Source of the DNA: Balneolaceae bacterium
GTDB taxonomy: Bacteria; Bacteroidota; Rhodothermia; Balneolales; Balneolaceae
NCBI GenBank assembly: GCA_017640665.1
Contig: JAEPQE010000001.1
Location: 186,001 to 250,000, forward strand
Direction of reading: 5' to 3'
DNA length: 64,000 nucleotides
Part shown: piece after piece, positions 63,447 to 64,000 of the stretch
Numbering within the stretch: position 1 is the first letter of the stretch
Layout: each line of letters starts with the position of its first letter
Made by a program: the position numbers and the translations under genes
The notes under the pieces: model-generated
Told to the model about the DNA's origin: nothing
What the model saw: only the letters and a program-made list of their open reading frames with translations
Databases searched by the model: none

Positions 63447-63572
63447 CCATTAGCAATGTTTCAATGAACAATGTTTAGTGAAACTCCCTCTTCTCAAAAC
63501 TTTATCGGATTAGAAGAATAAATTCTGATCCCATTCTTAATTCTAAAATTTTTAATTCTTAATTGAACAATC

Positions 63573-64000
63573 ATGCAAGGAAATGGATTTAAAATCGGTG
63601 TTATCGTTGCCTTTTTGGCACTCACCTTATACTACTTGTATCCAACGGTCATCTGGAACCTGGAACAAAAACAAATTGAGAGCTTTACTAACGATACTGA
63701 AAGAGCTCAATACATAGAAGAAAACGCGGAAAAACTTTCTAATCTCCGCGAGAACATTTTATCCCTTGGGCTTGACCTTCAGGGCGGAATGCACGTAACC
63801 CTGGAAGTTGGAACTCCACAACTTATCCTTGAGTTGGCTGGCGAAGATCGTGACGACCTTCTTGATGAAGTGGTTGCAGACGCACGCCAAACAGCCAGAG
63901 ATAACGATACCGACTTCATCGACGAAATGGCAGCAGCTTTTATAGCTCGTGATGCCAATGCTCGTTTAAGTAGGTACTACCGTAGTGACTCAGACAACAT
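63573..64000 (+). CDS. secD: Protein translocase subunit SecD (partial, runs off the right edge)
   Basis: 142 residues visible from ATG 63573. A first membrane helix (7-23) is followed by the beginning of the periplasmic P1 region, including LGLDLQGGMHVTLEV (residues 65-79), the conserved SecD signature. SecD works with SecF at the translocon, using the proton gradient to help release exported proteins. In this group it is often fused to SecF. The rest is outside the window, so that cannot be told here. Confidence 0.96.
   Translation, partial: MQGNGFKIGVIVAFLALTLYYLYPTVIWNLEQKQIESFTNDTERAQYIEENAEKLSNLRENILSLGLDLQGGMHVTLEVGTPQLILELAGEDRDDLLDEVVADARQTARDNDTDFIDEMAAAFIARDANARLSRYYRSDSDN

Overview
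The window looks like chromosomal DNA of a heterotrophic, probably marine or halophilic member of the Balneolaceae (Balneolota/Rhodothermota, within the wider Bacteroidota-like group). This is inferred from the moderately AT-rich sequence, a type IX secretion (T9SS) C-terminal sorting signal at 62518-62765, a PorE-like outer-membrane protein, a BlaI/M56-TonB pair, SDR-type dienoyl-CoA reductase with FadN-type beta-oxidation genes, class II DAHP synthase, LytTR and AraC/DUF regulators and weak Shine-Dalgarno usage. No rRNA, tRNA, CRISPR array or insertion sequence was seen.

Layout. 1-5450: a (6-4)-type photolyase cut by the left edge, a BlaI/M56-TonB signalling pair with a perfect 20-bp operator palindrome and an apparent frameshift at the start of the M56 gene, PspC, a Gfo/Idh/MocA-like protein and small secreted or membrane proteins. 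5454-11843 (minus): a fatty-acid beta-oxidation operon (acyl-CoA ligase, FadN-type fusion, thiolase, dienoyl-CoA reductase), interrupted between fadN and fadA by what looks like a decayed four-helix-bundle (S23/IVP) element. 11951-19583: thioesterase, PLP decarboxylase, acyl-CoA carboxylase beta coupled to an acidic protein of unknown function, ABC ATPase, M29 aminopeptidase and a membrane-anchored LuxR-type protein. 19860-31307: a run of small stand-alone genes (DUF4199, DUF1801, SRPBCC, AraC, DUF6265, two VOC proteins, LytTR), then CocE-type hydrolase, TPR protein, unknown membrane proteins, a bile-acid/Na+ symporter and two paralogous tiny membrane proteins.

31340-45311: a propeller-amidohydrolase fusion, two GNATs, thiopurine methyltransferase, and a protein-quality-control group (ClpB, HtrA/DegQ, Hsp20). 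Hsp20 has a well-formed sigma-54 promoter with upstream TGTCA/TGACA repeats. 45430-49649: a receiver-adenylate cyclase and UvrA.

49716-62768 is the most interesting part. It holds a propeller-type hybrid-sensor histidine kinase, its NarL-type response regulator, a PorE-like TPR/PD40/CRD/OmpA protein with an extra C-terminal barrel, and divergently a 1948-residue T9SS-sorted surface protein. Three copies of ATACCC-N6-GGGTAT, which fits the NarL 7-2-7 dyad, lie between kinase and regulator and in the shared promoter region of the other two genes. This suggests a self-contained surface-protein regulon. The window ends in secD.
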